A stretch of DNA of 64,000 bases from CAVPCY01 sp963770765 (GTDB taxonomy: Bacteria; Actinomycetota; Coriobacteriia; Anaerosomatales; PHET01), in the NCBI GenBank assembly GCA_963770765.1, contig CAVYQS010000014.1, positions 1 through 64,000 of the forward strand. Direction: 5' to 3'. The translations under genes and the position numbers were made by a program. Positions 8,187-19,062 of the stretch are shown here, piece by piece. The notes under the pieces are model-generated. The model was not told the DNA's origin. It did no database searches and was given only the letters and a program-made list of their open reading frames with translations. Each line of letters begins with the position of its first letter. Positions within the stretch are counted from its first letter, which is position 1.

Positions 8187-10683
8187 GCTCAGGCCGGTGC
8201 CAAGGCCCTCGCTGCCGCCCGCCCTCTGGTCGGTGACAGGAGTCTGGTGCGGCGTCGTCATCGCCGAGCTCAGCGTATGGGCCGGTGGACCCTCGGTCGC
8301 CCTGTGGGCGATCGCATGTCTCGGATGTGCGCTTGCGCTGGCGTTTCGGCGCGTCCCCTGGTTAGCGTTGATGGTCCTTGGCCTGTGCGTTGGCCTGTCG
8401 ACGGGGTCCTTGTACTGGAAATGGCTCACCGTGCGCACGGAGCGCCTTGGGGAGGGCCTTGCCGGTCGCTACACGGCGACGGCGTTGACCGACCCGACCA
8501 GGGGTTCGTTCGGGGATCGCTCGCTGGTGCGTCTGGACGGTAACGGCGGTGACCGTATCGAGGTGTCGTGGCCCCGCGGCAGCTCCCCGGAGTCGGGGGA
8601 GCGCGTGGAGTTCTTCGGCGCCCTGAAGACCGGCGGCGATGACGAGTGGGCCAGGCGCAGGCACCAGGCCGGCGTTGCAGCGACGGTGAAGGCCCGGGTC
8701 GTACGCAGGCGGGGATGGTCTCGGGGTCTTCGAGGGGTGGTAGGTCCGTGGCGCCAGAAGAGGGATCGCGGCGCTGGACGCAGTATCGGGACCCGGCGGC
8801 GACCTCGCCGCGGGCGTGATCCTGGGGGATCGTCGTCGTCTCACGGGCACACAAGCAGACACCGATTTCCGCACGACGGGACTCACTCATCTTGTCGCGG
8901 TGAGCGGCAGTCATCTCGTGGTCGTCGCAGCGCTTGTCGTGTGGGCGCTGCGTTCGATCCGTCTCTCTCGGCGGCTGACGGTGGCTTGCACGGTAGCCGT
9001 GATCGGGCTGTACGTGGTCGCAACGGGTGTTCAACCCTCCGCGGTTCGGGCCTGGAGCATGGCCGCGGTAGCGAGCACCGCAGGTCTGAGCGGGCGCAGG
9101 TCCGACGCGAGCGCGGGGCTCGCGCTTGCAGCAGGTGTTGCTCTCGTCACGCACCCGCCCGTCGCATTCGATCTGGGGTTTCGGCTCTCAGTCGCTGCGG
9201 TCGCAGGCTTGGTACTGTTCGCGCGGTTGGCCGAGTCATGGGCGGCTGCCGCGTTGCCCGGGGTCGCGCGCCCCGTCGCCGGACCGGTGGCGCTCACGCT
9301 TACGGCGCAAGCAGCAACCCTCCCACTCACCGTGGGGACGTTCGGCGTGGTGTCGGTCATATCACCGCTGGCGAACCTCTTCGCAGGGCCGCTGGTCTCC
9401 TTCGTGCTCGTGGTCGGTCTGACCGGGATACTGGTCGAGCCGGTATGGCCGTGGGCCGCCGGGCTTCTGCTCCGCCTTGCCTGCGCAGCCGGCGGCGCGG
9501 TGGCCTCGATCGCGGGATGGTTCTCTCGGGTACCGGGTGCGTCTGTTCCCGTGTCGATCCCCGGCGTCGTCGCAGCTACTACCACCCTCGTGGCGGGAGT
9601 CTGGACGTGGGCCGCCTGGCCCAGGGCCCACACGTATGCCGCGCGGATCGGGACAGCGTGCTTGTGCCTGGCGGTCATCGCCCTGGTGGCCGGTCCGCCA
9701 CCGCCGCGGGGGGCCAGCGTCACGGTGGCCGACGTCGGGCAGGGCGACGCGATCATCGTCCGCGACGGTGAACATACCGTGCTGGTGGACGCAGCACCGG
9801 ATGCCGACTCCCTCCGAGACGCTCTCCGGCGCCAGGGAGTGCGCCGAATCGAACGGCTCGTGGTCACTCACCTGCACGACGACCATCTGGCAGGAGCGAA
9901 GGCGCTCGCAGGCGTAGTGCCGGTGGGGGAGGTGCGTCGTCGCGAGAGGTGCAGGGGAGAGGCTGCCCGACCGCGTTGATCCGCCTTCGTGCACCGGTTC
10001 GCGAGGTGCTCGCAAGCGACACTTTCAGATGCGGGCGTGTCGATGTGACGGTGCTGTCTCCGTCCGCTCCGCCCGAGGACGCGGCCGAGAACGACGCGAG
10101 TCTCGTTCTGCTCGTGAGCTCACCGGGGGCGAAGATCCTTCTCACAGGCGATGCCGAGTCGTCCGTTCTCGAATCGCTGTGCCGCGGGGGCGTGCTGTCG
10201 GATGTCGACGTTCTCAAGGTCGGACACCACGGCAGTGCGGAGGCGCTCTCTTCTGCCGTGCTCGAGGTGATTCGGCCGGAGCTGGCGCTCATCAGCGTGG
10301 GTGAGGCGAACAGGTATGGTCATCCCGATGAGGACACGGTGAGCCTCCTGGTGTCCTCAGGGGCATCGGTGAGACGTACCGATGAGGAGGGTGACCTCAC
10401 CGTCCGGCTCGGCACCGAGGAATCCCCGATATCCGGTGACCTGCCTGCGCGGACTGCACAGAGCTATGCGACACTGGACGCGGAGGTTCAGCACACCCGA
10501 GACGACCCACACCGAGGAGAACATGAGCGCCGGCACCACGGATCTCAAACCCGTCTATCTCATCTTGAGCGAGCAGGAGTTCTTGCTGCAGCAAGCCGTG
10601 GACCGCCTGAGGTCTCGCGTTGCCGAAGTGGCCGACCTGGACTTCAACATGGAGACATTCGACGGCGAGACCGCGTCGGGTGA
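8176..10683 (+). pseudogene. comEC: Competence protein ComEC/Rec2, DNA channel, frame broken
   Basis: ComEC forms the transmembrane channel for single-stranded DNA uptake. The sequence shows an N-terminal membrane and OB region, the competence domain ('THLVAVSGSHL', about 8881-8915) with many membrane helices, and a C-terminal metallo-beta-lactamase-like domain ('VTHLHDDHLAG', 'VLKVGHHGS'). The reading frame shifts near 8745-8765, near 9938 and near 9975; each is cured by dropping one base. TTG 8176 is the likely start, with AAGGAG eight bases upstream and overlap with comEA. The C-terminal end is uncertain: the last frame stays open to 10683, 160 bases into holA, so the true stop is probably nearer 10440. 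Confidence 0.85.
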
Positions 10684-11494
10684 TGCGGTCGCTGCCGCAT
10701 GCAACACCCTGCCGTTCGCATCCGATCACCGGCTCGTTGTCGTTCGGAACATCGAGAAGCTCTCCAAGGATGCGGCCGAGACGCTCGCGGCCTATGCCGC
10801 CGACCCCGCTCCGACGTGCGTGTTGACCCTGGTCGGAACCAAGCTCGCCAAGAACACGCGACTGTTCAAAGCCGTGGACCGGCTCGGGGGTGTCATCGAG
10901 CGTAAGACGCCTCGAGGTGCGGAGTTCATCAGGGGAGTGATCTCGCTCAGCGCCGACCGGGACAAACAGATGGCACCGGATGTGGCGGAGGCCTTCGTCA
11001 CGGCGACCGGCGAGGATCTCAGGAAGGTATCGGCTGAGCTCGACAAGCTGGTGGCGTTCGTCGGGGAGAGGTCGCAGATAACACGCTCCGACGTCGAGAC
11101 CGTGGTTGCGAACACCGCGAAGACCAAGATATGGGAGTTCACCGAGGCGCTGGCGGACCGAGACTGCCGGCGCTCCTTGGTGCTGGCCTCGAACCTCGTC
11201 GGTGATGGCGAGTCGGTGTTCGGTCTCCACGCGATGGCGCTGCGCACCGTTCGTGACCTGATCGCGGCGCGTTCGCTGCTCGATCGGGGAAGCGCGTCGC
11301 CCGTTGAGCTGAGCCGTCTCCTCGGAAGGCCCGACTGGCAGCTCAAGCGGCTCCCGCGCCAGGCCAAGGCGTTCGACTCGGGTGAGCTGGTCGACCTGCT
11401 GCGTGCGGCGGCAGCGGGTGAGGAGGAAATGAAAACGAGCCGGGATGCCCGGCTCGTCCTCGAACGATGGATCGTGAAGGTCTGCGGCGTCTAG
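10523..11494 (+). CDS. holA: DNA polymerase III delta subunit
   Basis: HolA is the clamp-loader subunit that opens the beta clamp. The 323-residue protein matches the family in length and layout: an N-terminal AAA+-like domain ('YLILSEQEFLLQQAVDRL'), a central region ('PFASDHRLVVVRNIEKL'), and a C-terminal collar domain. ATG 10523 is chosen because GAGGAG precedes it and the family sequence begins there, although the frame is open back to 10382. Position after comEC is conserved in many bacteria. Its stop overlaps the convergent rpsT end. Confidence 0.92.
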   Translation: MSAGTTDLKPVYLILSEQEFLLQQAVDRLRSRVAEVADLDFNMETFDGETASGDAVAAACNTLPFASDHRLVVVRNIEKLSKDAAETLAAYAADPAPTCVLTLVGTKLAKNTRLFKAVDRLGGVIERKTPRGAEFIRGVISLSADRDKQMAPDVAEAFVTATGEDLRKVSAELDKLVAFVGERSQITRSDVETVVANTAKTKIWEFTEALADRDCRRSLVLASNLVGDGESVFGLHAMALRTVRDLIAARSLLDRGSASPVELSRLLGRPDWQLKRLPRQAKAFDSGELVDLLRAAAAGEEEMKTSRDARLVLERWIVKVCGV

Positions 11495-11754
11495 TCGACG
11501 CTGTTCGCGGCCTTCATGATGCCCGACTTGCGGTTGGCGGCCTGACTCTTGTGGATGACGCCCTTGCTGGCTGCCTTGTCGAGCAGGGTCGACGCCTCGA
11601 GAGCGGCGGCCTTGGCGGCCGCGCCATCGCCGGCTTCGATCGCGAGATGGACCTTCTTGATGGCGGTCTTCAGCTCGGACCGGTAGGCCCGATTACGCTG
11701 GTGCGCCTTCTCGTTGGTCAGTACGCGCTTCTTCTGGCTCTTGATGTTTGCCAC
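11491..11754 (-). CDS. rpsT: 30S ribosomal protein S20
   Basis: S20 is a primary 16S rRNA-binding protein of the small subunit. The 87 residues start 'MANIKSQKKRVLTNEKAHQRN', cut here to its typical N-terminal pattern, and the protein is highly basic and helical as expected. It is on the minus strand, tail-to-tail with holA with a four-base overlap of stops. GGAAGGAAA is the ribosome binding site, and a good promoter lies about 65 bases upstream. Confidence 0.96.
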   Translation of the reverse strand: MANIKSQKKRVLTNEKAHQRNRAYRSELKTAIKKVHLAIEAGDGAAAKAAALEASTLLDKAASKGVIHKSQAANRKSGIMKAANSVD

Positions 11755-11817
11755 TGTGGCTGTTTCCTTCCGTAAACCGTACGGCGCCCGTCGCTGTGGG
11801 GTGTGACGAACCGTGAG

Positions 11818-11847
11818 AGTCTAGCACACGGCGCCGAGCGTCGCCAA
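11818..11847 (-). promoter_or_regulatory. Promoter of rpsT
   Basis: Reading the minus strand, TTGGCG (11847-11842) is separated by 18 bases from TAGACT (11823-11818), a good vegetative sigma factor match. The leader to the rpsT ATG is about 60 bases. Confidence 0.6.
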
Positions 11848-11929
11848 CCGGACTCCGAGTGGTCACAGAGGGCGTGCCGGCTCATGCCGTCCTTTCGTGG
11901 TGCACCATCGCTTGGTACACTATGCCGCT

Positions 11930-13735
<1,806 letters not shown>

Positions 13736-13757
13736 CACGCGAGGGGTTGTCTGTCCG

Positions 13758-14768
13758 ATGAACCCGGTAGCGGCGCTGCTGGAGGCCAACAACGTGGTGC
13801 TCGGCCCGATGGCCGGCGTCACCGAGGCACCGTTTCGCGCTCTGTGCAAGCGCATGGGAGCCGGCCTGACCTTCACCGAGATGATCAGTGCGCGGGGCCT
13901 TCACCACACACCCGACTCGCCCGCGTCCAGAGCGCTGTTGACGTTCGCGCCCGAGGAGATCCCGTGCGCCGTGCAGATCTTCGGCGCAGAGCCCGGCATC
14001 ATGGCCGCTCAGGCTGCCCGGATCACAGCCCGTCACGCCGAGAAGGTCGCTCTCGTCGATATCAACATGGGGTGCCCCGTGTCGAAGGTGGTCGCGAAGG
14101 GCGAGGGCAGCGCACTCATGCGCGACCCGCGTCTGGCCGTGCGCATCGTCACAGAGGTCATGGACGCTGTCGACGTTCCCGTGACGGTCAAGTTCCGCAG
14201 CGGGTGGGACGCCGACGACGTCAATGCGGTGGAGTTCGCACGCGCGATGGAAGCGGCGGGTGCGTCTGCGATGTCCATTCACGGCCGTACACGTGCTCAA
14301 CTGTACGGCGGGGTGGCAGACTGGGAAGTGATCGCGCAGGTGAAGGCTGCCGTCAGTGTGCCGGTGATCGGGAGCGGCGACGTGTTCCGTGCCGACGACG
14401 TCGTGGAGATGATCGAGCGGACCGGGGTCGATGCGGTGATGGTGGCGCGTGGCGCGCGGGGTAACCCGTGGATCTTCCGTGAAGCACGTGCTCTGATCGA
14501 CACGGGCGAGCGGGTCGCGCCGCCGAGCGCTCACGAGCGGATCGCGATGGCGCGCGAGCACGCGGCGGCGCTCGTCGAGTTCGGTGGAGAGCGGGCGGTC
14601 GCCCGCATGCGCAAGCACGTCGGGTGGTACATGGCGGGGATGCCGGGCGCGACGCACGTGCGGGCACGCGCCTACGAATGCTGCACGCACGCCGAGCTCG
14701 ACGCTCTGCTCGTCGAGTACGGTGAGTACCTTGAGTCCCATACGCCGAGCGGTGGCGTGCGCGCATGA
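13758..14768 (+). CDS. dusB: tRNA-dihydrouridine synthase
   Basis: This FMN-dependent enzyme reduces uridine to dihydrouridine in tRNA. The 336-residue TIM-barrel protein shows 'LGPMAGVTEAPFR' near the N-terminus and 'DINMGCPVSKV' containing the active cysteine (about residue 103). The phosphate-binding 'GSGDVF' and 'VMVARGARGNPWIF' also match the DusB/Nifr3 family. It begins 22 bases after lepA and overlaps hemW by four bases (ATGA), so the three form an operon. Confidence 0.93.
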   Translation: MNPVAALLEANNVVLGPMAGVTEAPFRALCKRMGAGLTFTEMISARGLHHTPDSPASRALLTFAPEEIPCAVQIFGAEPGIMAAQAARITARHAEKVALVDINMGCPVSKVVAKGEGSALMRDPRLAVRIVTEVMDAVDVPVTVKFRSGWDADDVNAVEFARAMEAAGASAMSIHGRTRAQLYGGVADWEVIAQVKAAVSVPVIGSGDVFRADDVVEMIERTGVDAVMVARGARGNPWIFREARALIDTGERVAPPSAHERIAMAREHAAALVEFGGERAVARMRKHVGWYMAGMPGATHVRARAYECCTHAELDALLVEYGEYLESHTPSGGVRA

Positions 14769-15959
14769 CCGAATGGGCGCACGGGCTTTCGGAGACGACA
14801 CCCGCTCTGCCGTCGCACCTGTACGTGCACGTTCCGTTCTGCGCCTCGAAGTGCGACTACTGCGACTTCGCCTCCGTGCCGTGTGCCGATCCGGCGATCG
14901 TGCGAGCCGTCTTCGCGGGCATCCGCACTCAGTTGCTCGGGTGGCAGCGCAGCGGGCTCGACGGCGTGCTCGACACGGTCTACTTCGGCGGCGGGACCCC
15001 GTCGCTCTGCAGCGGCGAGGTCAGCGATCTGCTCGTCTTCATCAAGGACACCTTCGTGGTGCATCCGGTGGCGGAGATCACGGTCGAGGCGAACCCCGAC
15101 TCGGTCAGTCCCAAGACGGTGCATGGGTTAGCAGCTGCGGGAGTGACGCGGGTGAGCGTGGGCGTTCAGTCACTTGCCGACAAGGACCTGCGCGTGCTGG
15201 GTCGTCGGCACGACAGTGAGGCCGCATTGAGGGCGTGCGACACGGTGTTGGACGCAGGTTTGGACCTGAGCGTCGATCTCATGTGTGCGATCCCGGGGCA
15301 GTCGCGTTCGTCGTGGGCTGACACGCTTCGCCGTGCCGCGGATGTCGGAGCACGGCACGTGGCGGTCTATCCCTTGTCGATCGAGCCTTCGACACCGATG
15401 CACGTTGCGGTCGAGTCTGGTCTGCTCGCCGAGCCCGATCCCGATACAGCTGCGGATCACATGATGCTCGCTGCCGAGTCGCTGGCCTTCCATGGGTTCG
15501 AGCGCTACGAGGTGGCGAACTACGCCACCGATGCCGCTCATCGATCCCGGCACAACACCGCGTACTGGACCGGCCGCTCCTACATCGGAGTGGGACCGGG
15601 CGCTCACGGGATGGTGGACGGGCGGGTGGCCGTCCAAACGGGGCTCGCCGAGACGGTAGACTCCGACTGCGCGCGTGCGCTACGGCAACAACGGCGACAT
15701 CGACGAGTGGCTTGTGGGCAGAGGCGACACGACCGAGGTCCTCTCGGCCTCCGAGGCGAGACGTGAGGACGCCATGCTCGGACTGCGGCTTGTGAACGGC
15801 ATCACCGGTGACATGGCCCGTGAAGCGGGCGTCGCCCCGGTGCTGGAATCACTGCGCGCGAACGGTCTCGTCGAGACGACGGGAGGGCGGTGGCGTCTTA
15901 CCGGACGGGGATGGTTGTTGGGCAACGAGGTGTTCGGGAGAGTCTGGGCGGGAGAGTAG
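14765..15959 (+). pseudogene. hemW: HemW, radical-SAM heme chaperone, one frameshift
   Basis: HemW (formerly labelled coproporphyrinogen III oxidase-like) is a radical SAM protein that handles heme. The repaired protein is 397 residues. C26, C30 and C33 form the CX3CX2C iron-sulfur motif ('FCASKCDYCDF'), followed by 'YFGGGTPSL', 'GVQSL' and a C-terminal 'RYGNNGDIDEWL' plus winged-helix segment. The frame breaks at about 15674: removing one base joins the first part to the RYGNNGD part. Everything else is intact, so a sequence error is likely. Confidence 0.88.
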
Positions 15960-16005
15960 GGCTCGCCCGAAGACGTCCCAGACGAGTCGGTCCTCGCGGG
16001 CATCG

Positions 16006-16032
16006 TTGGCACTCGCTATACTTGAGTGCTAA
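16006..16032 (+). promoter_or_regulatory. CIRCE operator for HrcA
   Basis: TTGGCACTC-N9-GAGTGCTAA is a near-perfect CIRCE element (consensus TTAGCACTC-N9-GAGTGCTAA; one difference, in the left arm). It sits 38 bases before hrcA. A TATACT -10-like hexamer (16017-16022) lies in its centre, so HrcA binding would block the promoter. This predicts heat-shock autoregulation of hrcA-dnaJ. Confidence 0.9.
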
Positions 16033-16070
16033 CAGACCGTGCTCACCACGCTGAGGAGTCCGCCCGCCCT

Positions 16071-17087
16071 ATGCTCAACGATCGTCGCCGACGCGTGCTG
16101 CGCGCACTCGTCGAGGAGTACATCTCAAGCGCCACTCCCGTGGGCTCTAAGACCCTTGTGTCGCACTATGACCTCGGGTGCAGCCCGGCCACGGTTCGTA
16201 CAGAGCTCTCGATCCTCGAGGAGACCGGGTACGTGCTGCAGCCGCACGTCTCGGCGGGCCGGATGCCCACAGACACCGGCTATCGGAGTTTCGTGGACGA
16301 TCTGCTCGAACGCGGAGGAGCGCAACCCGCCGACGAGATCGATACGGCGGGAATGCATCACGCGGCTGAGGTCGACGACCTCATGCGTGAGACGTCGGTG
16401 GTGCTCACCCGGCTCACAGACTGCCTGGCGGTCACCGTGGCACCGAGCGTGACGACCGCGCGGGTGAAGCGCATCGATCTTCTGTCGATGTCGCCGCGCC
16501 GCGCCCTCTTCGTTCTCATCACCGAGTCCGGGCAGGTGGTCAACCGGTCGATCGAGTTGGCGGTCGAGACGCAGCCGGAACGACTGTCGCGGATCGAGCA
16601 GGCTTTGAACGCCGCGCTGCTGGGCAAGAGGGCTCGCGAGATCAGGCCTCTGCGTAACGCGCTGACCATCGGCGACACGCGCGATGACTCGTCCGACGGG
16701 CTCGTCGCGCGGGTTGTCGACGAGATACTGGACGCTCTTGAGGAGGCCGATCGTGATCGGTTGTTCCACGTGGGCGTTCCGGCACTGCTCGCGCAGCCGG
16801 AGTTCCACGACGCCGAGGTGGCGCGCCCCCTCATCGAGTTCCTGGAGGACGGACTGGCGGTGCTCGAGGCGCTCTCCGATGTGCTGAGTCAGCGCGGCGT
16901 CGTGATACGGATAGGGCACGAGAACCGCCGTGCGGAGCTCGGCAACGTGAGCCTCGTGGCCACCAACTACGGTTCCGGTTCCTCCGACGGAGTCGTCGGG
17001 GTCATCGGGCCGACACGAATGGACTACAACCGGGCGATCTCGGCGGTCAAGACCGTCGCAGACGGCCTTGAGGAAGTCCTGGGCTAG
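16071..17087 (+). CDS. hrcA: Heat-inducible transcription repressor HrcA
   Basis: HrcA represses class I heat-shock genes by binding CIRCE. The 338-residue protein has an N-terminal winged helix ('YISSATPVGSKTL', 'CSPATVRTELSILEETGYV', 'HVSAGRMPTDTGYR') and a C-terminal GAF-like dimer domain ending 'IGPTRMDYNRAISAV', all typical. ATG 16071 follows GAGGAG. The frame is open to 16026 inside the CIRCE element, which cannot be the start. dnaJ follows directly; grpE and dnaK are not in the window. Confidence 0.96.
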   Translation: MLNDRRRRVLRALVEEYISSATPVGSKTLVSHYDLGCSPATVRTELSILEETGYVLQPHVSAGRMPTDTGYRSFVDDLLERGGAQPADEIDTAGMHHAAEVDDLMRETSVVLTRLTDCLAVTVAPSVTTARVKRIDLLSMSPRRALFVLITESGQVVNRSIELAVETQPERLSRIEQALNAALLGKRAREIRPLRNALTIGDTRDDSSDGLVARVVDEILDALEEADRDRLFHVGVPALLAQPEFHDAEVARPLIEFLEDGLAVLEALSDVLSQRGVVIRIGHENRRAELGNVSLVATNYGSGSSDGVVGVIGPTRMDYNRAISAVKTVADGLEEVLG

Positions 17088-17130
17088 AAGCCCGGAACGT
17101 CGAACATACGCGCCACAGGAAGGAACCGCC

Positions 17131-18288
17131 TTGCCCGCACGTACCCGTGACTACTACGAAACGCTCGGAGTGGAGCGCTCAGCGAGCGCCGACGAGATCA
17201 AGAAGGCGTTTCGCCGAAAGGCCCGCGAGCTTCACCCCGACGTCAACAAGGCGCCGGACGCGGAAGAGCGCTTCAAGGAGGTCAACCAGGCCTACGATGT
17301 GCTCTCCGACCCGTCGAAGAAGCAGCAGTACGACACGTACGGCAGCGTCAACGGGAGGGCTCCCGGCGGAGCAGGCGCCGGCGGCTACCAGTACGTCGAT
17401 CTGAACGACCTCTTCGGCGGCGGTGCATCCGGCGGCTTCGACATGGGCGATCTGTTCAGCGCCTTCTTCGGGGGAGTCCAAGGCGGTGGCCGCGGCGTCC
17501 GTCTCGAAGGGCGCGACATGTCGATGACGGTCACGATCACGCTCGAAGAGGCTGCGCGTGGAGCCGAGAAGGAGATCGTCCTCGACCGTCTCGCGCCGTG
17601 TGACGTGTGCGGCGGTTCGGGCGCGGCCGAGGGCTCCTCGGTGGTCACCTGCCCCGACTGCCACGGCACGGGCCAGAGAGTGCACGTACGACGGACGTTC
17701 ATCGGGAACATGCAGACGGCGGGCCCGTGCGAGCGGTGTGGCTCGACCGGACAGATCGTCGAGCAGCCCTGCGACGAGTGTGCGGGATCGGGGCGCGTGC
17801 CCGATCGCCAACACGTGACGGTCACCATCCCCGCCGGCATCAGCGACGGGCAGCAGATCCGGTTGCGCGGCATGGGAGAGGCGGGCATCCGCGGCGCTGC
17901 GGCCGGCGACCTGATCATCGGGGTGCGCATCAAGGAGCACGAGTCGCTCCATCGAGAGGGGCAGGACCTGCACTGCAAGTCCACGATCACCATCACGCAG
18001 GCGTCGCTCGGTGCCGAGCTCAAGGTCTGCGGGCTCTTGGAGGACAACGAGGTCCAGGTGCCCGCTGGTACGCAGCACGGAGACACGGTCAGGCTCAAGG
18101 GCAGGGGTATGCCGCGCTTGAACGGCGGGTCGCGTGGGGACCTGATCGTGCACCTCGGTGTGGAGGTGCCCAAGAAGCTGTCGAAGCGCCAGAAGGAGTT
18201 GCTCAAAGAGCTGGCCGATGAGTTCGGCGACGCCACGCGGGCCGAGCGAAGCGGACTCGAGAAGCTCAAGGACTGGTTGCGGGGCTAG
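17131..18288 (+). CDS. dnaJ: Chaperone DnaJ
   Basis: DnaJ is the Hsp40 co-chaperone that stimulates DnaK ATPase. The 385 residues show a J domain with HPD at 35-37, and a G/F-rich region. A zinc domain carries four CXXCXGXG-type repeats (CDVCGGSG, CPDCHGTG, CERCGSTG, CDECAGSG). The C-terminal substrate-binding domains follow. TTG 17131 is preferred because AGGAAGGAA precedes it and the J domain begins there. Confidence 0.96.
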   Translation: MPARTRDYYETLGVERSASADEIKKAFRRKARELHPDVNKAPDAEERFKEVNQAYDVLSDPSKKQQYDTYGSVNGRAPGGAGAGGYQYVDLNDLFGGGASGGFDMGDLFSAFFGGVQGGGRGVRLEGRDMSMTVTITLEEAARGAEKEIVLDRLAPCDVCGGSGAAEGSSVVTCPDCHGTGQRVHVRRTFIGNMQTAGPCERCGSTGQIVEQPCDECAGSGRVPDRQHVTVTIPAGISDGQQIRLRGMGEAGIRGAAAGDLIIGVRIKEHESLHREGQDLHCKSTITITQASLGAELKVCGLLEDNEVQVPAGTQHGDTVRLKGRGMPRLNGGSRGDLIVHLGVEVPKKLSKRQKELLKELADEFGDATRAERSGLEKLKDWLRG

Positions 18289-18291
18289 CCG

Positions 18292-19062
18292 ATGTCGCGC
18301 GCGCGCTTCTTCCTGACAGGAGAGCCGGAATTCGATGAGGCAGTGGATTCACCTCTACCGCTCACGACCGCTGATGCGCGCCACGCCGCCCGGGTGCTCA
18401 GGATCGACACAGGCGAGCACATCGACGTCGTCGCCCCATCCGGCAGAGGATGGCGTGTCGAGGTCACCGATGTGGTCGACGGCTCCATTCGCGGGCGAGT
18501 CGTCGAGCCGTTGCCGGCGGCTCACCGAGCTTCCATCACTCTGTTCCAGGGAGTCGCCAAGGGCGAGAAGATGGACTCGATCGTACGACAGGCGGTTGAA
18601 GTCGGCGCGGTTGCCGTCGTACCGGTGATGACATCGCGCACGATCGTGCGCCTCGACCCTCGTAAGCGCGCTGAGCGCGGAGAGCGGTGGCGCCGCATCG
18701 CTGAGTCGGCCGCGAAACAGGCGCGCAGGGAGACGGTTCCGGCGGTCAGCGACCCCGTCGATCTGGCCGAGGCGGTCGCTCTTCTCGGCGGCTACGACCG
18801 CGTGCTCGTGCTGTGGGAGGACCGGGTGGGACACCATATTCTCCCGGAGCTCCGCGAGGCGTTCGCGAATCCCCGCGTACGGCTGGCCCTCTTCGTGGGA
18901 CCTGAGGGCGGACTATCAGTCGACGAAGTGTCCTCCCTGGAGTCGCTCGGGGCGCGGTCGGTGTCGCTCGGTCCGTCGGTGCTTCGGACGGAGACCGCAG
19001 CGGTCGTCGCCCTGGGTCTCGCCGCCGCCGTCGGCCTGGAGGCTGCCGGTCATGAGTCCTGA
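18292..19062 (+). CDS. rsmE: 16S rRNA (uracil1498-N3)-methyltransferase
   Basis: RsmE methylates U1498 of 16S rRNA. The 256-residue SPOUT-fold protein has an N-terminal PUA-like domain and the C-terminal knot motifs 'LFVGPEGGLSVDEV' and 'SLGPSVLRTETAAV', which form the SAM site. It follows dnaJ by three bases and overlaps mtaB by 11 bases. This dnaJ-rsmE-mtaB order is common in actinobacteria and Firmicutes. Confidence 0.94.
   Translation: MSRARFFLTGEPEFDEAVDSPLPLTTADARHAARVLRIDTGEHIDVVAPSGRGWRVEVTDVVDGSIRGRVVEPLPAAHRASITLFQGVAKGEKMDSIVRQAVEVGAVAVVPVMTSRTIVRLDPRKRAERGERWRRIAESAAKQARRETVPAVSDPVDLAEAVALLGGYDRVLVLWEDRVGHHILPELREAFANPRVRLALFVGPEGGLSVDEVSSLESLGARSVSLGPSVLRTETAAVVALGLAAAVGLEAAGHES

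Noticed and set aside
8816..9979. Calling the middle of comEC as an independent 387-residue transporter gene
   Set aside because: It continues the competence domain of the upstream frame and lacks its own start signal; a frameshifted comEC explains all pieces.
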